Shown here: positions 32,601-44,800 of the stretch, in pieces
Position numbering within the stretch: the stretch's first letter is position 1
How the letters are laid out: every line of letters starts with the position of its first letter
Source of the DNA: Drechslerella dactyloides
Lineage: Eukaryota > Ascomycota > Orbiliomycetes > Orbiliales > Orbiliaceae
DNA length: 64,000 nt
Assembly (NCBI GenBank): GCA_020064725.1
Contig: JAGTWJ010000019.1
Coordinates: forward strand, 558,001-622,000
Direction: 5' to 3'
Position numbers and translations under genes: made by a program
The notes under the pieces: generated by a model
The model's input: the letters and a program-made list of their open reading frames with translations, nothing else
The model's database searches: none
Told to the model about the DNA's origin: nothing

Positions 32601-35591
32601 CAGCTGCACACATCTTCCCCCTCGCCGTAGACTCATAGACCGTATTCTGCAACAACCGTTTCGCTCCTTCCTCGTAAGCGCTGAATACAGCTTCGTGCAA
32701 AGATTCCCAGGCCTTGAATTCCGCCTCATTCATGGTAGACTCGTCCGCAGCCCAAGTAACCTGCAACAGAACCTCGACCACAAGCTGCAGCCAGCGCCAC
32801 GAAAACAGCGAAGCGGATCTCCGTTGCGTTTCCACCGCGCTCTTCAGCGTCTCAAAGTGCTGTACTCGAAGCTGCTTGGAATCCATTGCGGTGGTCAAAG
32901 ATACTGCATCGAACTGCATCGGAAAGCTTATCAAGTCGTCTGCACCGCCGATCTCGAATTCTCCGAGACAGTCCCGCCATGCGCGCACGCCCTGTGCGAA
33001 CTGCGTGAATACCTCGCTGGAGTCATTGCCGTCCGAGACGACCGTCAGGATATCCCTCTCGCGAGTCTCGATCATTCCCATGTCCCCTATCACCCAAAAG
33101 TTGCGAGAAATCCTAAGCAGCCACCGACTTAGTGCCTTCAGATCCGCATCATTCCACTCCTTGCCTCTCTTGACGAAATTAAACTGGTGAAACAGCGCCG
33201 CGAGTAGTGGACTCAAACCTCGCTTCTGATTTGCCGCCGTCTCCCTCTCCAGCGCCTCGCCGACAATATCGTAGAACTTGTAGGGACTCTGCACGAGTCT
33301 GCTGCACGCGTTATCAAGGTATACGAGGATTTTGTCCCATCCTTCATCTACCCTGACGCAATCTAAGCTCTCCATTAATGCCTCTAGTGGGTGGACTACA
33401 TTTTTGATAGAGTCGTCCCCGCGCTGATCTTTCCCAAACAGTGGGCTGTCGTTCACAATCTTCTCCAGAAGGCTGGATATATCCGTGCTGGTCGTACGGT
33501 CGTTTCCCCGCTCGACAGCTATCTTCATCAACGTGATCGCGGGCGAGTAGTTCGCCGATGCCGCCTTTGCCCACCATCGCGTCTCCGGGAGCAGCTTCGC
33601 GAGATGCAGGCAATGCGCGACTTCCAGTGCCTCGAATCCAGTACTCTGGTCGATACGCGCGAGAACACGTGCAAACGACGGGCCAAAGTCAAATTTACTC
33701 GCAGCGGAGGCGGTCGCAGAGGATGACAGAAGCTCATGGTAGTTCAGCAGTAATCTACTCGCGGCTTCGCGCTGGAGTACTCCGTCCTGTGGGGTTTGGT
33801 TGAACGCTGTAATAACAGTTGACAGTTCCGGCACCCGCTTTGAGAATTCATCCAGTACGTCCTGTGCTGCGTTCGTCCAGGCGGTAGCATCGATCAGGTC
33901 GGTGGACAGTGTGGTAATTGTGTCGAGGACGTCTGCGAGTTTGCGGAACGAGGCGTTCAAGATCCTTACGGAGATGAATCTCACAAAGTTGTTGTTGAAT
34001 GTGAGACACTTTGTCAGCACCGCCCGCGTGAGCTGCTGTGGGATGATGTTCTCGATTACGTTCCTAACCGGCGGCGGAGCGGAGGGCACATCAGAATTGG
34101 GATACCCGAACATCTCTGGTACCTTGATCTGTATTGTCTCGAGAAACACAGACGACAGCCCTATCCACGTCGCCGTAAGCTTTGGGTCGAATGCAAATGC
34201 TGTGCTATCGCCAAAATATGCTGCGATAAGTTCTGGCGAGCTGCTAAACACGGCGATGAGAAGGCGCAGGTGATAGGTGTTCGAGTATGGCCGTAGGGAC
34301 TTGAGGAGGCCCAGTAGGATCCGATTGTTGACTTGTAGCTTGCTGCCCTTGTTGTCTGCTCCGCCGTCCAGCTTTGCGCCGGTGTACCATCCGTTATCTT
34401 TGAAGCAAACGCCGTTGCCGGGTGTGGTGCATATGGTCTCTAGAAACTCGAGAGTGACATCGGCTACGGTTCTGTCGGGATGATCCGACTCGATGGGGTC
34501 TTCGCGATAGCATAGTTCCGCCAGGCGACTTAAACTCCAGTCGTTGAAATAGTTCGTCTTAGCGCTCCGACCAATATCCGGATCCGATAGAACGTATGTC
34601 TTGAATGTTTCGAGAATCTCACTGATAGCCACCGCGGTGTCTTGTCGGATGTGTTTGAAAAGCGGTGTGGTAAAAGCCCGCAAGCCCATGATGTCCGCCT
34701 TGATGCTGTATGTGCCATACTGGAAGAACGATAGGATGAACCGGACGAAAACGGTCCGGACGCTCGGTCTATCGGGGTCTTCAGCGGGGGGCTCGTCGGT
34801 CTTCTCCGACTTCTTGATCTCGAGGTTGCGTGCGAGGTCCTTGACGGTGAAGTCGATCGATTGGTGAAGGTAAGGGCATAACGAGCCATTGTCGAACTTG
34901 TTGATCTCGGTGAGTAGTCGTAGGCACGGCGATGAGATTGCGTCTTTGGACCCGCCGAGGGAGCGATAGATGATCTTGAGGTATGAGGGTTGAAGTACGG
35001 TCTTCGCGAGCGCGATCCCGTGCTTCTTCCATATCGGAAAGAGGGATATGGTCCGGAGGAGTAGGTGAATCGCGGTCGGGACTGACGAGAGAAGTTGGAA
35101 GTTATTCGACTGTTCAAATCTAAATCAGTATTCACTCTCCGTGATACGACTAACCAGAGGAGCATACGCACCTGAGAAGCGAATGACCAGGCCTGCATCA
35201 GGTCGTTACATGTTTCGTCGCCGTCCCGCGATGTCTGCGCCTCGAGATACTCCTGCAACAGGCAGAGCTTGACCTCTTCATTGAGGTGTAAAGCGTACTG
35301 TAGATCGCGACATTCTGCCAAAAACCTTTTGAACGTTTGCACTCCTGGGAAAACACCGTTAGAATCTATCTTCAAGTCTTGACGGCCTGGTAGTGTGATT
35401 GTACCTGCTTGTACTTTCGCAACGTTGGAGTACTCTGCGAATAGGCCTTGCAATTGGCGGACGGACGTTATCGACTCCGGCGCCAGCACTTTCGCCGCCT
35501 GCGACTCGTCTCTCTTCTGTCTCTTTGGCGCAGCGCCCTGGCGTCTATCGTGGCCGTCGACATTGGCCTGGTTGAACGGCCGTTTCGCCAT
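29695..35591 (-). CDS. URB1: nucleolar pre-60S ribosome assembly protein Urb1/Npa1
   Basis: Urb1 (Npa1) is a large helical-repeat protein of the earliest pre-60S particles, acting in the nucleolus. Five exons, 35405-35591, 35172-35344, 32517-35109, 31186-32435 and 29695-31116, join in frame to 1874 aa. The N-terminal Npa1 domain has VQTFKRFLAECRD, LLLRTISLFPIWKKHGIALA, QPSYLKIIYRSLGG, CLRLLTEIN, and RPSVRTVFVRFILSFFQ. The C-terminal region has HFQYEMVMRWLQARAG and VEELISLYS-type helices as in the family. A basic start (PFNQANV, PKRQKRD) fits nucleolar location. Intron 1 is 60 nt and contains no in-frame stop. The start is 242 bp from divergent UMP1. Confidence 0.92.
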
Positions 35592-35833
35592 TCCGTGCTG
35601 TGATTTGTCGTGGATGTCGGGCGAGAAAAGTCCAGGATTGTCCGGAACTCAAGATGGAAATTTGATGCTATCTCCATGCCAAGAAATGCGGCTCTGCCGA
35701 GCTGGTGGAAACGCGGCAGCTTTGAGCTTCGTCACCTCGCCTGCTCCACCTTTAACTTTGCCCATCAGCATCACGACTTCACAGCTACGTGCCGTCCAAT
35801 CTCCATCGATAAACTATAGAAATACTCTTCACA

Positions 35834-36443
35834 ATGGTAGGTGCTCGTACGCAATACCTCAAAGATCAGATGCTAACCGTCTGCAGTCCGGCACACTACG
35901 CTTGATCCCCCCCTCGTCGCAGCCCACCAAGCTGTCTCAACCCAACCAGTCGACTACCGCCGCCCCCTCTTCACATTCCGTCCACGACAGCCTCCGCCAT
36001 GGCCTGCCTTCGACAAGCGCGGACCTGAACTCCAACCACCCGCTGGAGAACAGGTTGAAGAACTGGGAGGCCACGCAAGAGAACCTCAAGATGGAGACCC
36101 TGAAGCGGACGTTTGGCCTCGCGGAGCCCGTTCGACGCGGGATGGAGAAGATGATTGTCGGTGCCGTGAGTACATCCGTCTGCCATCTCACCAGGCCCCA
36201 TGTAATCCACAAGATTTTACGCGTACATGGCTACTATTGTGATGAGCAACTGCTGACACGGATGGCGTGTAGGACTTCCGCCCCGCGATCCTCGGCGGCC
36301 CGTCGAACCTCCACATGGACATTCTGAACGGCCGAGAATGCTGGGTCGACTGGGAGGACGTGTTCGTTGGCGACGGACTGGATGGCGAGGTGCCAGACTT
36401 CCACACCGAATTCGACGCGATCATGCGTGGCAAGCAGCGGTAG
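35834..36443 (+). CDS. UMP1: proteasome maturation factor Ump1
   Basis: Ump1 is a chaperone of the half-proteasome and is degraded when the 20S particle closes. Exons 35834-35836, 35887-36165 and 36273-36443 give 150 aa, the usual family length. The start codon ATG is alone in exon 1 and is followed directly by GTAGGT. Conserved blocks are DSLRHGLPS, HPLENRLKNWEATQENLKME, LKRTFGLAEPVRRGMEKMIV, FRPAILGGPSNLHMDILNGR and WEDVF. A divergent promoter is shared with URB1, pairing ribosome and proteasome assembly genes. Confidence 0.95.
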
Positions 36444-36928
36444 AAACGAAGCCGTATCGTAGGCTCCACCTTCCCAGGGTTTGGCTTCATAGACTGTGGA
36501 CTACATGTATCTCGTCAGAGAGCTAGATATAACGACCAATAGGCATACACTAGGATGCTTGAACCGTCGCACAGGTCTGCTGCTCGCAGTTCTATAGTCT
36601 TATCTATCTCGATTAAGAATTATCACGATAAATATTAATCTGCCAGCTTTGAGCTTTGTCAGCTCTTGCTCTCGATCCCATTCTGTCGTCCTGCACATCC
36701 GAAACGAATCAAAAGCGACATATTAAAGACAAGAGAACAAAATTAGCGAAAGTTGTGCGAGGGTGTATGTATATCTCGAACACCCGGTCCGCCCTCCAAG
36801 CATTAATGGACCCTAAATACCGCCTTCATACCACTAAGATTAAAGTATATATATGACTAATTCTTCGCACCACGGAACTCATTAATGATAACGCCGCTAG
36901 CAGCCGCTTGATCTGCGGATCTAGGTAT
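36444..36928. other. convergent 3' spacer, no gene seen
   Basis: The AT-rich spacer between the ends of UMP1 and SVF1 presumably holds both polyadenylation signals. No frame of note. Confidence 0.5.
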
Positions 36929-38345
36929 CTAAGAGATGAACGTCGCCTCGGAGAAGATGATGCCCTCCTCGCTGGTTTCCTGGTCTCCGACCGTCACCTT
37001 CAACGTCGCCGGTTCATAGTACTTTTGGTAGAGACACACGTTAGAGCTACATCATGTTCGAGAGGGAGAATCCAGGATAGACAAACCTGATAAATATAGG
37101 GTCGTGTGCCCGCTGCAGCCGATGCAATCTTCTTGACAAAGTCAGGAACTTCGCCCATGACGTCCACTCGATCCATCCGTGGGCCCCAGCTCTTCTCGAT
37201 CACTCCGACCACCTCTTTGCCGTCCTTGTCCTTACCCTTCCAAGTGAACTTGATGTCCTTTGGCTCAGGCCACTGGGCTTCCGGATCGTTTTCCGCTTTG
37301 ACGTGCTCGGCGGTATTATCCAGTGTCCCAGAAATGATTTGGCCGTCCTTCGCGAGGCCACCGACAGCGACACGGGTGGTCCCGTAAGACGGTGGAGTGG
37401 TGAATTCCATCATGATCGCAGAGGTCGTGGGCCCCTGGAAATTCGCAAAGTTCCACCGCGCGGCTATAACACCATATTAGGAACTTTTCAAGACGACACC
37501 GGGACGGAGGGGCATCGGCATACCAGCGTGGTGAGGCTTCATATTCTGCATAGCGTGAATGAACAAGCCTTGTCCGCCAACATCCACGGTCTTGCCTTTG
37601 ATCACAAACATCCCCTCCACCTTGCATCTTGGCCAGAACTTGTGCCAGATTTCGCCCCAAGGCTGACTGTGGTCTTTACCATACGTTGTCCGTCCGTCCT
37701 TGCCGGCCATGAAACCGGGGCTAAGGCGCGTGAAAGTCAGGTTGCAGAAGACATCTGGATCTGCTTGCGACTTGATCGTATAGAACCCGCCGTCCTCGCT
37801 GAGGATCACGGCGACATTATCCGCGTAGAAAGAAGTGTTGCTGCTGTGGAAGGAAGGGTTGTTGAGAGGTGTGGAGGACCAGGTTTTGTCATCGGGATTC
37901 TTCGGGTCGAATAACTTGATGTTGAACTGAGCGGTCGTCTTGACGCCTCTATTCCACATTTGCCCGCACTAAGCACACACCCCAAAATTCAAATGAGATA
38001 TCGGATAGTACCGAGCTTACGGTATAACGACGCTATAGATGACTTGCGCCATAGCGAATGGGCCGGCTTCACTCGCGATGTAGAACACCTGTGTCTCGAC
38101 ATTTGTGCCCGTGGCGACGTGCCACGCAAGGTCCTTGGATGTCAGCTCGGTGTAGTCCTGCTTCGCTTCGGCATTCTTCGAGTGCTGATGGACTGAGCGG
38201 ATATGTTCCGGGCCATAGACCGGCTCGGCCGTGCCGGCGACGCTCGATATCCTATCCAGCAAAATTAGCAAGTCCTGTCAAGTTTGACAGCTCAGAGTTT
38301 AACGGGAGGGATTTATCCGTACGCTCCCTGGGCCCACTTGAGCAT
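36929..38345 (-). CDS. SVF1: Svf1-like oxidative stress survival and ceramide transport protein
   Basis: Yeast Svf1 protects against oxidative stress and was later described as a ceramide carrier between ER and Golgi. Five exons, 38323-38345, 38021-38251, 37524-37948, 37087-37463 and 36929-37021, join in frame to 382 aa. The N-terminus MLKWAQGAISSVAGTAEPVY spans the first junction and is the family's membrane-binding helix. Lipocalin-like blocks follow: YTELTSKDLAW, NVETQVFYIASEAG, AQVIYSVVIPGVKTTAQFN, WGEIWHKFWPRCKVEG, MKPHHAARWNFANFQGP, FTTPPSYG and GTRPYIYQYYEPATL. The end EEGIIFSEATFIS is typical. Downstream genes point the other way, so it stands alone. Confidence 0.95.
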
Positions 38346-39449
38346 CTTGGCGGAGATATGAAGTTGGGGATGTGGAAATCGGTGATCGTAGGAATGGCGA
38401 TTAGTGGAGACTCTATCAAAGGCGGCACTGGTAGGTCGAGTGTATCTTCAGGAGAAGCAGCAGTAGTGGAAGAGAAAGAAGGCAGAAGCTTGGGCAGAGT
38501 AGCTTGGTGAGCTGCTTTGTTGGAGCTAAAACTGGATGCGGGCAAGTTGAGCTGTCGGATTTACGCGGCTGTCACACGACGTCACCAAACGGCCGCTGCA
38601 ACGCACAAACCGCAACAGGAGGCAAATATAAACCGCAGGACCGAGTCTTGGAAGCTGCTGATTACACTCTATACGATCGGGACCGAGTGCGCCAGGACTG
38701 CTTTCAATCCTACTAGGAGCTGTATGGCTAAAAAAACACTAATCTCGACTCCTGCGACGGCGAAGAAAGGACGGAGAGAAGTCCCGGACCACCCGCTTCG
38801 GTCTAGCTTCTGGCCTGCGAGCCAAGGTCACCCCATGGGTTCCTAAAGCAGAATATGAGGAGCGGGTTTGGGCTGAGGCCAGCTGACCGAAATCCCATTC
38901 GTCCAAAGCTACAAAATGCGTCCGGTTCGGTCTTCCATTGTTCGTCCGAAGGTCCAGCGCTAACTATTGGATAGTTCACTCGTTATGCCAAATCAAGTAT
39001 ACTACCTCCTGCCTGGTCTCCTGCCGGGACATGCATGTAAGCATATTATGATGCATCTTACGATCGTATTACTTAATTTCGGTCAACTTGGCCGTGTGGT
39101 TGCGAGCCTGGATAACACCTCGATGTCGTGTTATAAATATATCGTGAGCACCACGGATCCACCCCGAATGCATCGAATGTCGATTTAGCTCAATTAAGTA
39201 CTTGCATGCATGCATGATTCGGATTCCACCTCCCGTGCCCATTTTATATACATTTGATAACCTAGATTAATCCATCCCGAAACAACGCTAGGTTATCGAC
39301 ATTAATATATCGAAATTAGTATCGTATACATACATACATAAACTCATGAACAAGCGATTGAAATAATACTAATATATCCCATTAGGTCAACGGCATACGA
39401 ATATGGAAAGCTTTTAGGCTTATTGTGGCTCAATCTCACCATTCTCATC
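38346..39449. other. intergenic, no gene seen
   Basis: This is the upstream region of SVF1 and the 3' side of the Cys-rich membrane protein. Its later half is AT-rich. Only short frames are seen. Confidence 0.5.
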
Positions 39450-40762
39450 CTATACCTTCGACATTATAATTTCCTCGTTGACATTCGGTTCCATCTTCTC
39501 CATGTTTTCACAGAACGTCGGCCGCTTCGTGACCTGAGTCTCCGCGACTCCGATCACCGCTCCTCCCCCCTCCATAGTCGTCATCTCCACCCCGTTCTTC
39601 CAGCCATCCGACTTGCTCTTACTTGAATTTTGAGTTGGCTTCAGTCGCATCTCGCTGCGGCGCATCTTATAGCCTAGCGCCGCCAGCATTTTGTTTTCTC
39701 CTTTGACGTCGAATTTCTCATTTGAGTCCGGTGCTTGCCTCTTCTTTTTTCGGATGAGGCAGTAATAGGCCAGGACGCCAACCAGGAGGAGAAATACAAG
39801 CACTCCAATGACGATGAACACGATGGCAACAGTGCCTAGGCCGTTGCGTCTTTGCGAAGATATCTCTCCGGTGCTGGTACCAGCTGTTGTCCCCGTAGCC
39901 TCACTAGATCCCCGGCTCGTGGTGCCCGGTTGGTTCTCGTGCGTTGGTGTTCCTACTGCCTGTGCGAAGAAGAATGGTCGAGCAAATGTTGTGATTCGAC
40001 TCTGGGTTATGCTCCCACGAGTAGTCGAGAACGGCATATGCGCGTAGCATAGCGGGTTTCCAGGATCCCGGTTATCCCCTATCATTGACCACAATGACAC
40101 TCCGCTATATATCGACGCCGTATCCGTTAGCAAAGCTTTTCTCGACTACTTTATGCAGACATGGATGTTCTCGCAAAGATTCCCCATCGAATGAGAGCCA
40201 GCGTATTCCAGTCCTCGACATAGGAAAACTTTCAGACAGCATCATGATATTCAGACCAGGGCCGTATTGAATTCAGGGGAACACTCGAAAAGCTATCAAT
40301 GCTGTGTAAAATAATAAGATCTCAAGGGATAAATGCTCACCTGGGACAGCATACCACCGTCCGCGTCCCACTCGCCTCCAATTTGATAGGTTCAATGCCC
40401 TCCGGTCCGTCCCACTGCGAATCTCCCGTATAACCATTCGGACACCCTCTGGTCCCCATCCCAAAGATGACATCGCTATCGTTATACCCCGGTGGACAAC
40501 ATTCTCGACGGCTTTGCAGGCCGCAACCGACGTTGTAGATTACCTCATATTTACCCACCGCAGGCGCAGGCGTATAACAAGTGGCCTCAGGTGCCCATGT
40601 TGATGGCATAGGGGCAATAGTCGTAAGATTTAAGGTCGTCGGCTGCATCGTGAGGTCACTGGTGGTACTTTCGGCGGCGGCGGCGGCGCATGCGAGAAGT
40701 GACAATGATATCAATGCCGACAGCACCAGTCGTCCCCGACGGGCTTCCATTGTTCCAGGCAT
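39450..40762 (-). CDS. Cys-rich single-pass membrane protein, unknown function
   Basis: Two exons, 40341-40762 and 39450-40104, join in frame to 358 aa. A signal peptide (residues 5-30, LVLSALISLSLLACAAAAA) is followed by an ectodomain with clustered Cys (CY, VGCG, ECCPPGY, RGCPNGY, VVCCP) and N-glycosylation sites, a Ser/Thr stalk, one membrane segment (VAIVFIVIGVLVFLLLVGVL), a basic stop (RKKKR) and a polar tail. This layout is common to fungal cell-surface sensor-like proteins, but I do not recognise the family. The 236-nt intron is long for this genome; a further small exon in it cannot be excluded, which would lengthen the ectodomain. Alternative start at the second Met (residue 5). Confidence 0.65.
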
Positions 40763-41819
40763 TGTGTATTAAGTAGAGCAGGTATCACAAGCCGGGCCCT
40801 TCGCACCTTCATCCGCAATGTAATTGGGGCAGTTCGGAGCCCTATAGGATGTATTGATTACACAATGTTGTTACTATACCGTTCTCCAAAACAGGGGAAT
40901 CCATATATGAATGCTGCGGACGTCCCCGAGACTGGGATATATATATCCAGTTCCGCGACCTGGCAAGGTACGAGACCAGGTTAGACGAATATTCGTCTCC
41001 CCTCGCAGACCTTCCGGATCTGTCACAGGGAGAATTTCCGGCAGCCGAGGCGAATCCTCCACGATCAACTTTGAAGTTTGAAGGTGGCTGGAGAATATAT
41101 ATAATATTGGGATAGCGGCCAGTGTGTATTAAGCTATAGCTGGCGATCTTCATTATAAACCGTTTCTAGAAATCTCCGCTCAGTCACCGGCGGTAGGGAT
41201 ATCCGGTATATATTTCTCAACGTTTTAGCTAATCTGAAGGATATCGTAGCAAATGTGGTAGGTATGCCTAATCGCCGAGAAGGGGGCAGGGATGCAACTT
41301 AGGCAGTCACTTAAGCCCCCAGGTTGCACAAGGCCGCCCAGGAGCTTGGCTCATCCGTCGGATTCCATGTGGTAGCTGTAAGCTGCCCCGGACTCCCGGG
41401 ATGCATCACACCAAAGATTTCTGTGGCGAATTACATTCTGCGGAATATTACTCCGTAGAACCCCTGGGCGAGATACGAGATATCAAATTTACCTTCATGC
41501 GAGCATCTCCATATAGTTTGTTACACAGTGCTAGTCTCAGTACCATGTTCTAGATATTTCTGTCGACAATGTTCTCTAATCGTCATGCATAGTGAAATTA
41601 GATCTATTTACAGCGCACGCCTCCAACTTAATAATATCTACATACAAAAATGCAATACTAGAAATACACTAAAAAAGGGCCCTGTGCCAGGATGTTTGGC
41701 CCTTCGGTAAACGCCCTGGTTACGGTATATAAAATCTTCCCTGCTCTTAACTAACGTCACAGCCTCCTCTCGCTTCGCGCATCCGAGTTTGCACATCTTA
41801 ACCCGCGTACCTTCCTCGA
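40763..41819. other. intergenic, AT-rich, no gene seen
   Basis: This lies between the Cys-rich membrane protein promoter and the MET5 3' end. Many ATAT runs and only short frames are seen. Confidence 0.5.
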
Positions 41820-44800
41820 TCACTCCTCCGTATCCTCTTCAGCAACCTACGGTATCAAAGGACCTCGTTAGCACATGTAAACCACAATGAGATACGGCAG
41901 AAGCACAGCGGCACTCACATCATCATGGAAGTTCGTCCCATGCGTCGTCTCCTTGATTATTCCTGCCCGAATGCACCAATCCCCGAACTTCTCACCTTCT
42001 TCCCTCTCAACTGCAAACCGCTTGATCATAGGCCGTAGGATTTCCAAAATCTCCTCCTCCTTGATCGAGCTCCGGTACAGCTTGTTCAGCCGCTGTCCAT
42101 GATACCCGCCGCCAAGGTACATATTATACGCGCCATACGCCTTGCCCACGAAGGCGATCTCCGCTAGCCAGGGTCGTGCACAACCGTTAGGGCAGCCCGT
42201 CATGCGCATCACAATGCTGTCGTGCCGTAGGCCTGCTTGCTCAATCGTATCTTCTAGCTTGTCGATGAGCTTGGGCAGGTAGCGTTCCGACTCTGCCATT
42301 GCAAGGCCGCAGGTCGGGAACGCGACGCAAGCACTGGAGGAAAGGCGCAGACCGGAGAACTGCACGTTGTCAAGCTTGTACTGTGCCATGAGAGCTTTGA
42401 TGGCGGGCAGGTCGGCGTCGGCGACGTCGGAGAGGATGAGATGCTGGTTGCCCGTCAGTCTGAATTCCCCGGTATGCACCTTCGCGATCTCGCGCAGGCC
42501 CGTCCGCATCTGGAACTCGGGAGTATCCTCGACCCGGCCGTTCTCGATGAAGAAGGTAAAGTGGTTCTTGCCAGCCTCGTCTTTCTGCCAGCCGAAGGTG
42601 TCAATGTTGCTTTCGAACTCGAAGGGGCGAGCGGGCTCGAAGCTCCAGCCGAGGAGTTCCTCGACCTTGCCGCGGAAAACGTCGACACCCATGTCGTCGA
42701 TAGTGTACTTTAACCGCGCGTGCTTGCGGTTCTTGCGGTCACCGTGGTCACGTTGCACGAGCATTACCTTCTCGCAGGCGAGGTGGACCCGCGACTTGTC
42801 GACGTAGCCAAACATGCTGCCGGTACGAGGATATGTCTTCTTGTTATTATGCGTGACGCCCATGCCGCCGCCCGCCATCAAATTAAAGCCGGCTAGATTG
42901 TCATCCTCGCCTTTGATCGCGATAAGGCCGATGTCATGCGCATAGACGTCGGTGTCATTATCTATCACGAATTATCAGCCCAGCGATACTCGGATGTTGC
43001 TTAAAGTATGGCAGTCTGGCTCGCGAGACAAGTAAATATAGCTGGATATACTTACGTGGTGGGATTGCAATGGTAATCTTGAACTTCCTCGGCAGATATG
43101 TCGGCCCGTACAACGGTTCATAGTCCTGGACGGCACCACCTGCCACCTGAGTCTTCTTTCCCTCCCCTTCAGCACCGTTGGTAGAATCTTGCAGCCAAAT
43201 CTCATGGTATGCCGTCGTTGACGGCAGCAAATGGTCGCTAATCAGCTTGGAGGACTCCCACACCTGCGCGTGATACACCGATTTCTGCGGCAAACTGCTA
43301 CACATGACATTGCGGTTAACGTCGCCGCATGCCGCGAGCGTCGTCATCAACGCGCTGTTAATCGCCCGCATGGAGCTGCGTAAGTTCGTCTTGATCACGC
43401 CGTGGAACTGGAACGTCTGGCGGGTCGTCAGCTTCATCGTCTTGTTGCCGTAGTCTTCACAGATATCGTCCATCTGCAGCCACTGCTTCGGTGTTGCAAC
43501 ACCGCCGGGCAGCCGGCAGCGTATCATAAAGGAGTACGCGGGCTCGAGACCCTGCGCTTTGCGTTCGTCGCGCAGGTCGCGGTCATCTTGCATGTATGTG
43601 CCGTGGAATTTGGTCAGTTGCTGGTCCGACGCGGAGATGGCCATGGTGGACAAGTCCTCGAGCCCCTCTGCGATAGTGCCGCGGAGGAAGTTGGAAGAAA
43701 TTTTGATGTCTTCGTTCGTGATCGGAGGCGGCTCGTCGGGGATACCTTCGACCTTATCCACGCCGAGGGCCGTCCAAAGCTTCGGCTCCCAGTCGGCGTA
43801 CGCAGTCTGGTAGGTATCTGGGTCTTGGTCATCACCGAGGCCAACGTCTACGATCCTCCTGCCGCCGAGGACTTCAAGCCGAGCATCGAGATCCTTGCAG
43901 GGTTTGTTATAGTATATTTTGTCCTCTTTCCGCGGCCAGTAATGGCTATCACCGAGCCCGAACACCGCATAATTGACGCCCGCAAGATCGATGTCCGTTG
44001 CATTCTTGACTCCCTCCCAGAACTGTCGCCCATTCTGCGGGAACTCTCCCTGTCCGGCGACAGAGGTTATCAGCACGAGGTTCTCCTCCGTGCCGATCTC
44101 TTCGAGTGGGTAATCATCCATCGCCATAACGATAGCCTTGAGCCCCCGCGCCTTCGACCGCCTCTGCAGCCTATGCGCAAGGTTCTCTCCATTACCACCA
44201 TCAGAAGCATACAAAATCGTTAACGGAGCTCCTTCTAGTCCTTCCAGCAGCCTCTCAAACGCATCCTTCGCCTTGCGCTTCTGCGCATCCCGGACTTCGG
44301 AGCCGTAGGACTTCGACAAGTTCGCGGCGAAGACCGGATTCCGTTTCATCAGCTTGGACAAGTGGTTGTCCCTCGCCAGGAAATCTTTCATCTCGCTCCT
44401 GATTCGCTCTGAATCGAGCTCAAAATTTGGTTGGCCGGTCTTCTCCTCGCGTGTCGGATTCCACCGGTACAGCGGCCAGTATCCAATATCCACCGCTTTC
44501 TTCGTCTCTTGCAGTATTGTCAGCGGCGAGTCATCTTCCTTGCTGTAGGGTAGGTAGGCGAGCACAACGGACGGCCCGTCGAATTCCTCCGCTTCGATCA
44601 GCGCATGCAGCAGCTGTGTGTAGGAGCTGTAGACAGCTACTGAAGCAACGTAAGCATTGCCGAAGTTCATAGCGTACAAGCCGATGTCCTTCTTCCGTCG
44701 CGAGGCATCGTGCACCGCCTTTTGAGAATAGGGCTGCGAGTCAATTATGAGCATATTGACATTCTTCCCAGATGCGAGAACATGATGTACGCCGGAGTTT

